Assembly: GCA_035041965.1 (NCBI GenBank) | Contig: JAPYMA010002604.1 | Location: 1 to 64,000, forward strand | Direction of reading: 5' to 3' | Source: Anisakis pegreffii | Lineage: Eukaryota; Nematoda; Chromadorea; Rhabditida; Anisakidae | Length of the DNA: 64,000 bases | Part shown: piece after piece, positions 38,025-52,100 of the stretch | Position numbering within the stretch: the first letter of the stretch is position 1 | Layout of the letters: every line of letters begins with the position of its first letter | Notes under the pieces: generated by a model | What the model saw: only the letters and a program-made list of their open reading frames with translations | Database searches by the model: none | What the model was told of the DNA's origin: nothing | Position numbers and translations under genes: made by a program

Positions 38025-41000
38025 AATGCACCTGATGATGAGTGGTAGCTGATGAAATCACAGCGTACAATCGAATGGGCCAAACTTTTGGGTTGATTGA
38101 CAGGATCGGTTGAGAGGGCAAAGTGCAGTCTTGAAATGACAATGCGAAGTTGATATTGAACTGATAAAATCTCAAAAAGTTCCCAAATTGAAGCCATTTA
38201 ATATGCGAACGTTTCATGACTGAAAGTTTCATTTGGTGATTATTAGTGAGTTGCGTGATTTTGTAATAATCGATCGGAACCTTTCAATTGTCGCAGATAA
38301 TCAATTTTTGGCTGATTAAATTTTCTGATAAGATGTTACAAATATCAAAATGTTACACACTTTTCACCAGCAGCACCAACCACCATTACATTCGCGCCAG
38401 TAGAGTTAATGGCTGTTCACATTCTCACCTATCTATTAGTGCTTCGATCAGTTTTTTTTGTTGATTTGTTTGTTTGCAAACTTTTGGCTCGGTGCAGTAG
38501 TTGATCATAAGTCATTTGAGTCCATTTACTACAAAAAATTGAGAATCCTAACTGAAGAGGTTGAAACGATCAGCTCGATTTGATAAGGACAACTACTAGT
38601 TTGGAATTTCGATTGTTGAGCGAAATGGTTTGTAAACAGAAAGAGAACATGAACATGATCATTTCTTTGAGCAATGATTTGAAAAGTAAAGATTCGCTAG
38701 TGCAACGGCTTACACAGCCAAGGGCAAACTGGTTGTTTCGTTGCAAATTAGTAGTGCACAACAACATAACTTTTCGCAGAGTTCATCACTCATTACCAAA
38801 TGCTTAGTTTCCTGCAGACTTCTCTTTCTTTATCATCTCTTGATCTTATGATTAGGCATTGATAAGGGATAAACTTGTGTAGATTGTAAACACTCATGTG
38901 GTTATTTGAATTCCGAAACTGCTTCTCATCGCCGTTCTGCAATGATTTGGTAATTTGAACGGATGAAGAAGAGTGTTCATTTATATACAGTACATTCACC
39001 TACGGAAACATTGATCTAGCCGAATACCATTCGATCGCATGGGTGATCAACTCAGTTAAGTGAGGATTTTCAAATATTTGCCTGAACTAATCGAGTCATG
39101 AAAGCAGTCTTAAATATGAGATGGATGAATAATAGATATAGGTGGAGGAAAATTTTGGAAGAAAGAGAAGCTGCACGGTACGAATGGGTATTGAACAACT
39201 ATCTGTAGATGGATGAGTATCAACGGGGAATTTATCGTTGAATGCGATCTGCAAATAATTGCACGCCGACGACACCACCAACCACAACAACAACGAAAAA
39301 CAATCATTGTCGAGGTTTTTTTCATCGGTTTGCTATCGGAATCAAAAAAAATATTTTGTAAGCTAATGGCGGGAGCCATTGTCTATCAATATGAGTGTTT
39401 GGAAATGGAATCGTTCAAGTAAAAACGATTCATCCAGCGAAATGAGCTCAGAACATGACAATGTTTCTGCTGTTGTAAACCTGCAATCATACGCACAATT
39501 TTGTACGACGCATACCATCTTTTGATGCTTTCTAATCAGGATAGAAATCGCCAAAAAAATTTACGATCTTAGAACGTTGTGTGCACATGAGACGTTCTGG
39601 AATCTGTTGCGCTCACTGCAAACGTTTTTCACGTTGCTTAGATGGGCATTTTGATATAGTCATTTGATAGGTAACTCAAAAATGTTTGGGGATCAAATAT
39701 TGAAAAGAAAGTTGTTAGTAACAAGGGAGGGAATATTTCCAGTATTTTTTGGGTGGTAGCGAATTTTTCTCTTGATTGAAATTGAACCTCAGATGATTCA
39801 TAATCCAAAAGGTTGTAATAAATCAATAAAATGATGTTGGTGAGCGATAGCATTTGTGCTTTCAGTCTTTTTTCCTGAAGTTGTTTTCAGCAGGCAACTT
39901 TTCGATTTAACGAAAATCTTGACCACCGTGATCGCATAAATTTCTCCTTACTGATCAGTAAGTAAAAATACGACGAATCAAAGTGCTGCGCCCCTTAGAA
40001 ACGTTCGAAGTTCTTAATAGGCGCATTGATAGTTTTTCATAAAGCAATCAATTAATTATATTGTGCGATAATTCATCTCATAATTAGGACATCTTCAATG
40101 AAGTGGACATTTGATGCAGAAGATAGAGATGAATGATAGTGAATGATGCAGAAAGAAGTGAATCTTATGATGGTCATATCTGACCAGAAGAAGAGCATAA
40201 GCAGTAATGGCCTCGACAATATTGATGAGTTGAACAGATAAGATCTGAGAGCCGCGATACAGATTAAAAGGGCAGCCGCATAACGAAGGAAGTTCATCAA
40301 TGAGATGGATCACTAGTATTAATATTATCATGAAGACTTCATTAAGCGTTTTGTGGCTAGTTTGTGTGGCGGTTGATCAGAGTGAATGATCTTGAGCCGC
40401 AAAAAAAAAAAAAATTAAGCTGTCAATCAACTGAGGCACCAATCACGCTACCAATTCAACGAATCAATGAGTAACCGATGAATAATTGCTTGAAAGATTA
40501 CGATATGACTGCAGTGAAATGAACTCAGAGTTCAATGAAATCAATCATCTTTTTGTCAAAGACTTCACTGATTTTGATGACAGCTTTTGGCGCAAACAAT
40601 CGAACATAATCTGCTGGAGTTTTTGATGACAGTGGTGATGAAGCCTGCATGATTTGTCTGTATAGCTTCAAATTGAGCTATTGATATGCAGATAGATACA
40701 GATGGATGTGTTTCGCTCGTTCGTTTGCTAATTGCTTGAAACTCATTGGCAATGATCTTACTTTAACTGATATTTTAGCGATTGTTGCAAGAACGCTAAA
40801 CTAAGAGTTATTCGGAAAAATTTGTAAAATTTAAGCTTATTTGTGAGTGGACATGTTGATGCAATTGCGTTACGGTCGTTCAAAGATGATTATCATCGAA
40901 AATTAATTAGTGGACATAAATCACTAAATGATTTTGCTGTTGAGCAAGGTTGAATGAAGTTGTTGGAAGAATTAAATTCGAAAAATTGCGGTGTCATTGA

Positions 41001-42370
41001 TATGCAGCAATTGGATGTGTTTGTGTGTGGTAAACGACTGCATGAAATGATCAATCGCATGGTAAATCGTCGAAAATCCATCAATCTTTCAATACCATAT
41101 GCGTACACGTGTGTATTGTGCACGTGTAAATAACGAGCGGATTCGAATCACTCAAATATCTGTCCCCACCTATATTAAGTGTTTTGTTGTGCGTTTGTGC
41201 CGGATCGGTGGTGGTCTCATGGCTGGTTGTCGACGCGACTGAAACGATTTTGATGAATTACGGTCGCGCTCGCCGGCCACGCAAAATTATCCGTCATATT
41301 GTCCTTGATTAATGGCTATAGTAATCAGTTTTGTTTTTTCGTTGAAATGCATTCATTCATTTCAGATGCTACGATATTTTTGGTTGTTGATGATTTGTGA
41401 ACGAAACAATGTAATTAGTGAACTATGAACTGAAATTTTTGTGTGATACGCAGTGGACATTTCATTATTACTACACTATCAGCAAACCTACTTTACTTAG
41501 TGATTTTAGCAGGGATCATTTCTCGAATGTTACTTGTCAGAGTGATTTTGTAACGTCGAATGATATCTGCGCTCATATCGTTCGTCATCACGATTGACTG
41601 AGTAAGATTGATAGTAATAGTAAGTAATAGTTTTGCTACAATTTTACAATCACTGGCTAAAAGGAAAAGCTGCTTCTTCAATCGGAGCTGATTGATTCAC
41701 TGAATGAATAATATACGCAATATTACAGCAAAATTCCATTCTTTCACTACTCAAAAATTCCTTCTTGTTCTTCCTTCATCTGTATCTGCCAGCCTGGAAA
41801 CAATGGCGAATGATGGAAAATTCTTAACTTAGCTTAATTTCACGAAGCAACAACCGAAACAATCACTCATTGATGGAACAAACACTTGAATAATCTATGT
41901 ATTTGCCTTAATATATCGATAGAAGGCACATAAATTTCCAGAGATTATGGAACCTGGCAATAAACAACTGTTCGCTTTTAGTGTACTAATCATCTTCACT
42001 GGACGGACGCTCGGCTCGATCGCCTCGAAACGTTTTCGTCATCAATTTATTTTATTACAACACAACAAAAAAGGTTTACACAACACAATAACAATAATAC
42101 TAAGAGGAGTATAAGTAGGAGTAATGATAAAATTAACTGCTATAGTGACAATATTAAATTCAGCTATGCTATCACTAACAACAACAATAATAATAACGAT
42201 AATACTAATATTAGCAACAACAACAATGGCGATCAATGAAGAGGGAAACAAGGGGAAATCAGAGTTTAAAAACGGATATAATCAAAGCTGATCAGCCAAT
42301 TGCATCGTACCACTTGAGCAATTTTTGCGCAAAAAAAATATTTCCAAGAGATTTGGCTTGTTCCTGATTT
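38025..42370. other. gene-poor stretch
   Basis: Overlapping frames such as 37945-38232, 39096-39422, 40073-40331 and 40893-41123 occur on both strands and none has splice context. The signal-like minus frame at 40073 lies on a pyrimidine-rich strand, so it is not called. AAC/AAT-rich DNA at 42070-42240 gives a false hydrophobic minus frame. Confidence 0.45.
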
Positions 42371-42376
42371 GTCCAG
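42371..42376 (+). promoter_or_regulatory. acceptor before a possible first exon
   Basis: CTGATTTGTCCAG ends at 42376, 33 bases before the ATG at 42410. It suits a trans-splice site or a 5'-UTR intron end. Confidence 0.35.
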
Positions 42377-42409
42377 GCACAATTTAATCGGACAATTTCT
42401 CATTCACCA

Positions 42410-42682
42410 ATGTACTTACAATCAGCTCATCTCACTATCAGTTTTATTTGCGTTGTTGTTCTTGAACAACGATTGTTTTGGTATCCAAAGAAGATCTATG
42501 ATAATGTAATTGATCAGTATCGTAAACAATTTCAGCAGTTCACTTTTATTTCAAAACAAATTTCACGTTTGCAGCAACTCTGCAAGAGCATAAGGTTATC
42601 AACGCTTACCGAAAACATCAATTGCAAACTCCATTTAACACTGATTGAGTTTGGCAACGAAACACATAAAGTTCAACGGTGA
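42410..42682 (+). CDS. possible secreted protein, first exon, up to 90 aa
   Basis: The ATG frame opens with a moderately hydrophobic segment (HLTISFICVVVL) resembling a signal peptide, then turns into a Q/K-rich helical-looking region (RKQFQQFTFISKQ). It can stop at TGA 42680-42682 as a single-exon gene. It could also be cut at N|GTAATT (42506, phase 0) and join the phase-0 terminal exon at 43453, giving about 113 residues. No poly(A) hexamer follows the 42682 stop closely, which slightly favours splicing to the later exon. Confidence 0.35.
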   Translation: MYLQSAHLTISFICVVVLEQRLFWYPKKIYDNVIDQYRKQFQQFTFISKQISRLQQLCKSIRLSTLTENINCKLHLTLIEFGNETHKVQR

Positions 42683-43452
42683 TTGATTGTCTGAAAAGTT
42701 TGCGATAAGTTCAAAATAATTGTCAGCCACCACTCCACACGTCTTTATCAGCAAGTGAAAAACCAGCTTTTACAATGATAACTTGAAGTGATCGCTTCAA
42801 ATAATCATCCAAGGCAAGTTCCAGTCTGAATTTGCTTGCTCCTGCCTTAAATGCTAGTACTATTGAGCGTAAAGGTGGCAAATTACCGGTTCGGTACCAA
42901 TGAAATCAACGCTTTTTAAACATGCTTCCTTCCAATTACTCGCATGTTTTTGCCTAATTAGGGGAATTATCATCACCTTGTGCACACTGCAATAATATGA
43001 TCAGATTGAAATACTATCATTGGATCTCAGTTACTCTCGCTCCTGTCGCTACCCGTTTCGGTTTAGAACAGAGCTCTACCGACATCTCATACTTAATTGA
43101 AACTGACATTGAGAATCTTTCTTTAACAAATCATCCCAAATAATCATCAGTAATTAATCTTATCAATACCACTAATTAGGATGGTAGGAATGTAATTGAT
43201 CTGATTATATTATTTCGACACAAATTATCTTCAGAAAACGCCAACAATCTCATTTGCACTCCTGCGAATAAACCTTGTGCTAGCATACATTATAATTTCA
43301 ACTGATTATGAGCTCTTTTGCAAAACACTTTCAAGCGGATAACAAATGTAGCAATTGATCGTAATAATATCAGTTAGGGGGTTTTCAAAGAGTATAAAGA
43401 AATACGTAGTCTCGTCCATTCATGAATCTACGAAAGGAAAGGTGTTTCCAAG
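42683..43452 (+). other. probable intron or intergenic space
   Basis: Contains one good acceptor (ATTATCTTCAG near 43233) followed by 35 open codons, which might be a further exon. Otherwise no gene. Confidence 0.35.
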
Positions 43453-43698
43453 ATATTGACCGAAAATGAGTCGATCAGCCTGCCTCTGGCAATGTATCGT
43501 CGTCTTCTTGGAGAGCATGCAGTTCAGAAAGTTGTCGCGAATTGTTCCAATTCAAAAACGGATGATATCACGCGACAATTAGCGAAAAAACTTTCAACAA
43601 TGATTGATCGAAACCGGAATGTTGTATCGATTTACGGTAAATGGAACAGGTTCGATTACCTCCAAAGACATTCGGCATCAAATGATACGAGTAAATAA
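43453..43698 (+). CDS. terminal exon of an unrecognised gene, about 81 aa
   Basis: Open from 43426, with a plausible exon start after TTTCCAAG at 43452, ending TAA at 43696-43698. AATAAA follows only 26 bases later, a tight 3' end that argues for a real transcript. The product (LPLAMYRRLLGEHAVQKVV, then TRQLAKKLSTMIDRNRN) is basic and helix-prone, with several dibasic pairs. An in-frame ATG at 43492 could be an internal start. The ISLPL...LLGE pattern faintly recalls the start of CRF/DH44-type peptides, which is inference only. The TTTCCAAG acceptor is atypical. Confidence 0.45.
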   Translation: MLTENESISLPLAMYRRLLGEHAVQKVVANCSNSKTDDITRQLAKKLSTMIDRNRNVVSIYGKWNRFDYLQRHSASNDTSK

Positions 43699-43723
43699 GA
43701 AATGAAAAAACAGCAAGCCATAA

Positions 43724-43729
43724 AATAAA
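43724..43729 (+). promoter_or_regulatory. poly(A) signal
   Basis: AATAAA 26 bases after the stop codon at 43698, on the same strand as the terminal exon. Confidence 0.5.
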
Positions 43730-44944
43730 GTTTAATTACGTCACTTTAGATAATACATTAGAGCAACTGAGTCGATAGTCTATAAGGCAATAAGCATGCC
43801 GTAACTGGTCAGGAGTATATTCATGTAAATAGATTTGATTTGGTGTGGATGCAAACGAAGTTCTTTGCAGCTTGGTGAGCGCCCTTCCGAGGATCACTTC
43901 ATGAAATTAATTAAGGATCACCTCATGAAATACCATCCCAATTGACGTTCGTAACGAAACGGTTGAAACGATTTTGAGTTCGACGAAAACTGGATAGTAT
44001 TCAGGATTATTTTGTAGGCCATTAAATGACAAATAGAGGTTAAGCAAGCACTAAGACGGAAATTACAAAGTAGAATCATGAACTTAGGAACTCATTGAAT
44101 TTACTGATAGTCTGACATCTGGACGACTAAATGGAAGTGGTAACCTATTCACCTCAGATGCTAAACACCAATGTCTTGAGCCCCTGATCTGCAAAAATGC
44201 AGAAGTATAGCAATTAAAAAATGAAATCATTTCTCTTATTTCCATCTGCATGAGCTGTGGGGTACCCTAACCAAAATTGGTTGAAGGGTATCGCTTTTAG
44301 AGAGTTGCAATGAAGTGTTTTGAAATTGGATTGTGTTCTTGATCCAGAAAGTTTCATTGTTTCTAGAATTTCATCCTGAACTTGCATTCATGATCGATCG
44401 ATTCATTGATCGCTATTTGAGAAACGTTTCAAGTAACAATCTTCATAAATGATGAGGTGTTTGCTTACGATTAGTTTGTTTTACAATGATAGGTTTTCAG
44501 TACTTTTTTCCGCGATTGCTTCCCCACGACCGCCTTCGTTTGTTCGTAGTAAAATTGGAAAGAAAACAAAAAAGAAACAAAACTCAAAAGTGTAATGAAT
44601 AGTAATTTTCGAACAAAAAAAACGCATGAAGATGACATTGAGCAATGAAAGCCGTCATGACATATTCATTGTAATTTTACTATCAGTTTCGCATTGTAAA
44701 CCTATGAAATATAATTTATTTTCTCTCGTTAACTCATACAAAAAAAAAACACTGATGAGCACATGACCGCACTATTTTTGTGGTTTTGTTATTACTTTGG
44801 CGTTTTTTCTTTTTGTTGAAAGGGTTAGCGTAAACACCTTTCATGAAAGAGTTGTGATGTGATATGACTGGAGCTGTCCGAATACCGTATATGATACCAA
44901 CAGACAAGGTCATCCTGCTGGCACGATTCGCAGTGATATTATGT

Positions 44945-44975
<31 letters not shown>

Positions 44976-47900
44976 GTGCATATAGGTGTGAGTTTATGAG
45001 ATATTAATTGAGCAAGACAAAGCGATGGAGAGGGAGAATTTAGCAAAATCGTTCTGCAATTTCATAATCTTGATCGTTTCGGTTCACAACACATTCATTT
45101 CGCTCAGCGTATTCTCTATTGGATTAATTGCTGTACGGTTCAAGATTAACGCGAATTGTGAGGGCAACGGTGAAAAGTATTGAATTTAGAATGATTATTA
45201 CAGTCTAGAAGAGTATTTATTGTTTGTGCTCGGAAATAGTTCCAAAAACGCCATGTTGATAACAACCATCACAAAATCAAGTTAAATCTCTGAGCAAGTG
45301 TGCTAAACGAATCACCTGTTAAAATATTCTTCTCTCAAATGAAATGTTTCATTCGAACTCAAACAAATTTTTGATTCAAAAAATCAATTTCGTCAACTGC
45401 AATACTGAAATCTCCACTCAATAGACTAAATTTTATGCAATTGCAGGTGGAAGACATCGTACAGTATGAAAGGGTACAATCTGCGAACGAATTAATCATA
45501 TCTATTAACTAATACGATCGGTATCTTCTCATAATAATTGATTTCTTTATGGAAGCGAGTGGTTAGAAAACGCACGGTTCAACTCCATATTCTTGCAAGG
45601 ATCGTACTCAAATGTCTCCATATTGTTAGGTCGCAGCCAGAATTGACTTACACACTTACTCATAAGCAGTGCAATTACGTCACTGATAAGAAGTGATAAG
45701 CACTGATAATATTAATGGTAACAAAACAGATGTTAAGACAGAAAAAAAGATAGGAAAAAAAGAATCGAGAATTTGAAAAAAAAAGGGACAAGAATATAGA
45801 TTGATGAAAAAAAAGAGGTGAGACAACATTTAGATGGCTAATTGATAATGTCAACGATGAAAGGGATCATAAGGGAGAGCAATTAAGATGATTAAGACGA
45901 AATGCCCTCTACACTTGTTTCAACAACAGGTTTCCTTCCTCTCATGCCGTCATTAATATGAGGATGCAAGCCCTAAATGCATCAATAAATGAAAATATAA
46001 CAACATCAAAATGTCATCAACTACGCTCAATAAACGATTAAAATGATGGTTGGTACAAAATAAATCGTAGCTTCAATCCTCATCAGTGAATTTAAATTAA
46101 TTTAGTGGAACCTCGGCAGTGGTCGACCAGAGCGAATCAATACATGCATTATCGTTATCATCATGACTGATAGCAGTCGTCCAATCGAGTCAGAGTTTAG
46201 GAGAACAACAAGTTGATGATTCAAGTGACATGTTGATAACATTGCATTGTTTATCCCACATTATTTCAGTATTTTGATGCTGATAGAGGTCAAGTAAATT
46301 TTATAAGCACTTCAAAAGTTAACTGTTCTCTTTTTCTCGATCTCTAAACATTCTTTTAATCCGAGTAAACAGTATGTAACTATTCCATAAGTTCTTCACA
46401 AACTAAACCTGCACGAAAATTTTTTACGTTAACTTCCTTCTAAGCGTCTAAATTTCATGCATGCATTATCATTAGAGAATCTCAGTTTCTATTGAACTTG
46501 CTCTTGAAATGCTATTATTATTTTGATCGATTGGTCAACGGAGTGATGGCAAGTTGAAGAGAAATATGTGCGGATTGAAATTTGCAAGCACTGTGGACTT
46601 TATTCGATGTCAATTTCAAGCAGTCGGGATTTTGCTTTCTTGTGATAGCAGTGATAATGACAGAACAATGATGATGAGGAAATGAGTTCGTGATATGCCC
46701 AGCAGCCGTCCATCGATCGGTATTTGACATTGAATAAAGCGAATGTGTTTGTTAATCGCTATCTGTGAAGGCGACAAACTATCAGCATAATCAGCATAAT
46801 ATATGAAGACAAATAATACGATGATATTCACTTATCTCAATGAAGATAATCGAAATAACAACACCAATAAATAATGTCAATGAACGAAATGACTTTTTCG
46901 TACGGGTTATGGGTAAACCAGAAATCATGTGTTGAAATGCATTGATTCATTTGTAGCGAATGGTGAATAATGAATAACAACTAAGGACACAAAACAGATA
47001 TACAAATGGATATATTGTGAATATGGCATATTACGTAATAAAACAATCCAAATAGTACACACACACACACAATATCATTTGATTGCACCGATTTCTTATG
47101 CAACCGCAATCATTCATTTGATTTGTTTTGTTTTTGATTCATTACTATAATCCGATACACTACAGAAGATTAACTGATCGTGAGTATCTTTCCAATAATT
47201 TGCGTGAGTTCATTGAACATACGCATATTACACGATATCCGCCCACTTGAGATCTTAATACGGTTTTTCGGTGTTCATTGCATATTTTTGCTTGTGGTCA
47301 ATGTTCTGATGGAACAAACTTGCTTCGCAAATCTATGTCATTTTAAGAATAGTTTGAATTTCCACTCCGCATCTAATTGATTATAGATGCACAAAAGCTC
47401 GCTTACATTAAAGGATCAAAAGATTTGCGAATCGTTTCGAAATCACCTTGTTCAGAAGCAAAATTTCATATCAAATACAGAAAATTGCATGAATTTAGGG
47501 CAGTTAATTCGAAAATACTTTTAATACAATAGTTATGATGCAGTGAGATTTTTGTGTCTTGGTTGATTGCGAGTATTATTGGCTATTAATAGCAGTATAA
47601 AGAGGAAGTAGATTGTATGACCTGCCTGGAGGCAACACTCAACAGATCCACCTTGTACATCACTCACTCGAAGCAGCAGCTGTCTTCGGTGCGAATGCTC
47701 AAATCCTTTTAGAAATTTTTGATGTGTGTGTGATGAGATGAAACAATTGACAAGCAACAATAAGAGTTGAAATGAATGTACGCTGCTGAGACATTCGGAA
47801 AGTTTGAGAAAAGAATCGAGAAATCAACTGGCTCCTTGGATCAACGAGCGAGAGTGAGACTGAATGAGAAGACGAGAATTGACACGAGAACGCTGCGATA

Positions 47901-48707
47901 AGATATAAAGCGGATGAATGAAATGTGATGAAAGATATGGGTGATTTACCGGGATATAGCAGCTGTTGATCAGATATTAATAGCATTATGATGCGGTGAA
48001 TGAAAAGATTTGGATGGATGGAAGGAATAGAGTAGGATTGGATAGGATCACAGAAAGGAATCTCGCCATCCCATCCATAACAAATCGCTTCACGAATTAG
48101 TTTCACTCATCCAAATTTAAGGGATGATTCCAACGTTTTAAAGTAGCAATGGAAAATTTTTTGTTCTTGAAATGAATTCAAATTTTTGATTTTTAAAGAT
48201 TACAAAACACACTGAACGATAGATTAAAGTTCGATTACTCGGTCAAAACCTTACGGTAATTGCAGTAGAGAGTTCACAGAATAGAGTCAGCTTTGACTTT
48301 TTTGCTAGAACATATATGCATGATACTGGTTAAAGTCATCGGATCATCTTCATGAATAGTAAACGAGTATTCAGTGAGAAGTTTAGACTTGAATAGTTCA
48401 AGGAAATGGTAATTCGCGAGGATGCAAAGAAGGTGTCCGATACAGTTGAATGAGAATCGCGATATATACTCGAATTTCATGAGTTAGGAGCCCAATGAAG
48501 GCAGTAGCAGCACTGAGCTATTCAATCGTTGTGCTTTCCAGCCAACACTAGCTTAATTTGTTCGATTAAACAGCTGAACAGCAATCACATGAAAATCTTC
48601 GGATGTGTATCTGAACAATTTGGCGTTAAGATTCAATAAAGTAATCAATGTGAATGCGGTAAGGTAATAACTGTACCACTCGGATTCGAGTGATCAGAAG
48701 AAGAGAC
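43730..48707. other. gene-poor stretch
   Basis: The longest frame is 47699-48106 on the minus strand (135 codons). It starts at a GTG, has protein-like residues at first (KLIREAICYGWDGEIPF), and contains a possible donor G|GTAAAT at about 47949, so its first part may be an exon; I give that about 0.2. Simple repeats lie at 44945-44973 and 47059-47074. No other supportable gene. Confidence 0.4.
44945..44973. repeat. (GCA)n microsatellite
   Basis: About nine GCA/ACA-type triplets with one AAC interruption. Not part of a long open frame. Confidence 0.9.
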
Positions 48708-49139
48708 TGAAGAACCGGACAAGACATTGGAAGGATCGCTTCAAGACGAAAGCAATTCGTGAAAGACGATCAACTGCAAAGAGAACAGCCAAAAAACAAC
48801 TACTTGTCTGCTCACCGACTCTTCGCATTCGCAAAAACAAAAATTCCAAAAAAAATTTCCGATGAACGAATAACGCTCGAGAGTGCAGCTCAACGAGAAA
48901 AGCGTTCAATTTTTTCAATGAATTCCTGCAAATTGAACTCATCTGCAACAACTGACGATCCAAGAACATTCAGGTTTGTTCGAAAGCAATACAAACGGTC
49001 TGAACAAAAAATGTTGCAATTTGTAATATTTACTGAAACGAAACAGGCTAAAGAAAAATCATTGCTAGCATTTTCAAAATTTCCATTAAAATCCTTCAAT
49101 AGAATCTATTGCCCACCCGGAAGCTTCATCTGGGAGTAA
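48708..49139 (+). CDS. long stop-free plus frame, possibly coding
   Basis: About 140 codons between TGA at 48708 and TAA at 49137-49139, longer than usual for this base composition. It lacks an ATG near the start; the first in-frame ATG is about at 48919. The product would be lysine-rich and hydrophilic (EKRSIFSMNSCKLNSSATT). No acceptor, poly(A) signal or family match. A purine-rich strand makes such frames easier by chance. Confidence 0.22.
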
Positions 49140-52100
49140 CCGAGAGGTTCGACTGAATTAACTCAGCACCAGATTCTTCTCCTTCGAAAAGGACTCCGAC
49201 GTTGTCCTCGTATGAATTTTCATAAAATAAGTATTGTTCATATCATAGCCTGCCGACTTTCCAGTTCTCATCGAAGTAATGCATTCGTACTAGAAACCAC
49301 CTTTATATGCTTAAAGAATGTCGCCATCAGATTCACCCTCGTTAAATTCCAGTCTATTACGGAATGGGTGATGTCGATCTAGCAGAACAACGAAAATATT
49401 TCATCTGTAGGGAAAGGCTGTTTCGATTTGAAAAGAAAGCGAAAATTTATCTTGTGAAACTTTTCACACTCAAGAGTAAATGTTCTCGCAGCTAGATTAC
49501 ACGATCACTGCAGCTGATTCCAAAAACCGCTTCAGTTAGAGGCTTTCAGCTTGAAAACAAACATTTTTGTGATGCAATAAAATGAGAACAACAGAAAAAC
49601 CGATGTTTCAAGTTGTTATTTTTATGATATTGTAATATGATACGTTATTGAAGATCACTGACTGCGTCTACGCTCCATCATCGTGTTCGGAATTTTTTCT
49701 GGTTTGGAGAAGTGTAAAATTCTGACTGTTTGGCAACAACGAAAGTTTCATAATGGAGCGAAAAACGCTGCGAAATTTCACACAATCTTTTCATTTTTGA
49801 TCGATCAATTCAATCGGTGTTTATCCTCATGTTTACATCTTTAAAGATGAGTTAAAGATTAAGTTTCAAGTGATCGATTTCTTTGATACGATACTTGTTT
49901 TGAAACCTTAGTAGAGGCAATCGAAAACAGTTGACGACACGATGATCAATCGCACTTCGACACATGAATTTCATGTATCCAGTAAAAGCAAGGATTCATT
50001 ACTGCTCTACTTGTAGCCTAATCACAAATCTCATGAGCAGACCGCGATGCTGGTCTCAAGGTGAGCTTTTTTTACGATTCAACGAAACCACTTAGCCGCA
50101 CCAACTGCTAAATCACTATACGAAATGTTAACAGGAATAAGTCATGTTTAGGGCCATAAATATTTCGATTCCATTCAAAATGAATTGATTTGGCCATGTG
50201 GTGAACAGACGACGACATCGATTTGATGTGCGTATAACTAACTGAACGCATTCGCATTCAGTTCTCTTGAATTGTTGCGCATTTTAGTTATTATGTAACG
50301 TTTGTTTGTTTTTATGCGAAACACTGCGCGATATGTTGTTTGTTTGTTACATTTCACTCATTATTGATATCGTTCAGTTTGAAACATTTGCAAATCCTCA
50401 CAAAATTTCATACAAACACTCGCGCAATGACCGATCGATGCCACAACACCGAAATGGCAAAAAAAGTGCGCAGAAATTGTCGAACACCACAAAATCAATC
50501 AAAAATGGACACTGACACTTTCCTATTCCCTGCATTTCTTCGAAATCATTCATTTGAATCGATGAAGCCTGCAGTCAGCAGCATTCTACAGGCATTCTGG
50601 CCGATTCATCAGTCATACACATGTCACGAGGAATATTACAAAGGTGTGTAAACTTCTCATGAGAAAAGTCTCGTAAGCTCAAGACAACACTACACTGCGG
50701 AAACGAATGAACACAATGAAAATCTAATTATCGGATAATATCCTCAGTGTATCCACAGTTTGTTGATTCCAAATCCCTGATGTGAATATAAACTTTCATA
50801 TGATTCAATTTGATCATTAAAAAGGCACTCAGACTGAGATCAGAGGATGACATCTTAGAACGGTTATTGTCAAGGTTACTATCGTTCATAACTTATGCGC
50901 TCTCCAGTAGAATTGAGCCATATAGTCAAGAATCTCTATATTTTATTGATCAGATATTTTACGTTTTTGTACTCACTGAAGAAATGCCAAAACATCTGGA
51001 ATTCGTTTGGTGCCACATTAATTCGCGCAGCCAAATGCGGTTGAAAAGAATTACGAAATTGTACGCACTCAGAGTTCATTCGTTTATTCATTAATCGAAT
51101 AAATCTGTTCGTTAGGAATCTATGTGATATTTCATTTTGAAATATAATCGCTACGGTCGTTTTTTTCCAAAAAACCGAATGCCATTGTGATCGAATGTCG
51201 ATTAATCGCATTCACGATAATTATATATAGCTACACGAGTACAACTTGAGATTTAGGGACGATTCATTAGTGAATATCTCGAATTTTATAGTGAATGAAC
51301 GGGTGTTACTGCGCAGATAGAGCAGAAAAACTTTTCGCTATGGACACTGTGGATTTTTCAGACATCATCCCATGTAACTATTGGCCAACTACGAGCAAGT
51401 CAAACAGACTGTACGTTCTCTTTGCTTGAGATCAGCTCGAAATGGTGAGCACGGTCAAAGAATTGCCGTTGTATTCTTATGAGTAAGCCATCAAGCATGT
51501 ACGCCAAGGAAAATTCGAAGCATTCGCATTCGTCAATGATCAAGAAATGATTCGGGAGGCCAGCCTTAGTGCACGGTTAGAATCACGACCTTACCCAGCA
51601 GCAAAAAATCGCTAATCGTAAGCGACGACTTTGAGAATGCGGCTGATTACTAATCGCAATAGATACTGTATAATTCTGACGTTATGGAAAATATATTTCC
51701 ATTGTTGCGCTACAAAATTCGATGGGATACTCAAGAACACTTTTTGGGTGACAGACCAGGCATAAGATTAAGGCTGTGATACAACATTCCTGGTGATATG
51801 TGAGAAATTCATTGCGTAATGAGAAGAATGAAGACAAACAATACAAATCAATTGCAATATTGGAATTCAGCCGAGATTAGCCGTGTGTATCTTTTCAGTG
51901 TCGAGGCGCAATATCTTTTTCAACGGATGAAGCAATGCAATATGTGAGCTAATCACTCGCGAATTTTGTCATGATTAAGCTTTCTTAAGGCAAGAATACT
52001 GTACGATAGACTGTGGCACAATACTATTATTCATCAATGTGTTGGTGTGAAACATGATGATCAGCTAAGGCAATGCGCACAAATAAGAGATTATGCAACA

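Noticed and set aside
42042..42251. Membrane-like minus frame of 69 codons
   Set aside because: Produced by AAC/AAT repeats on the plus strand.
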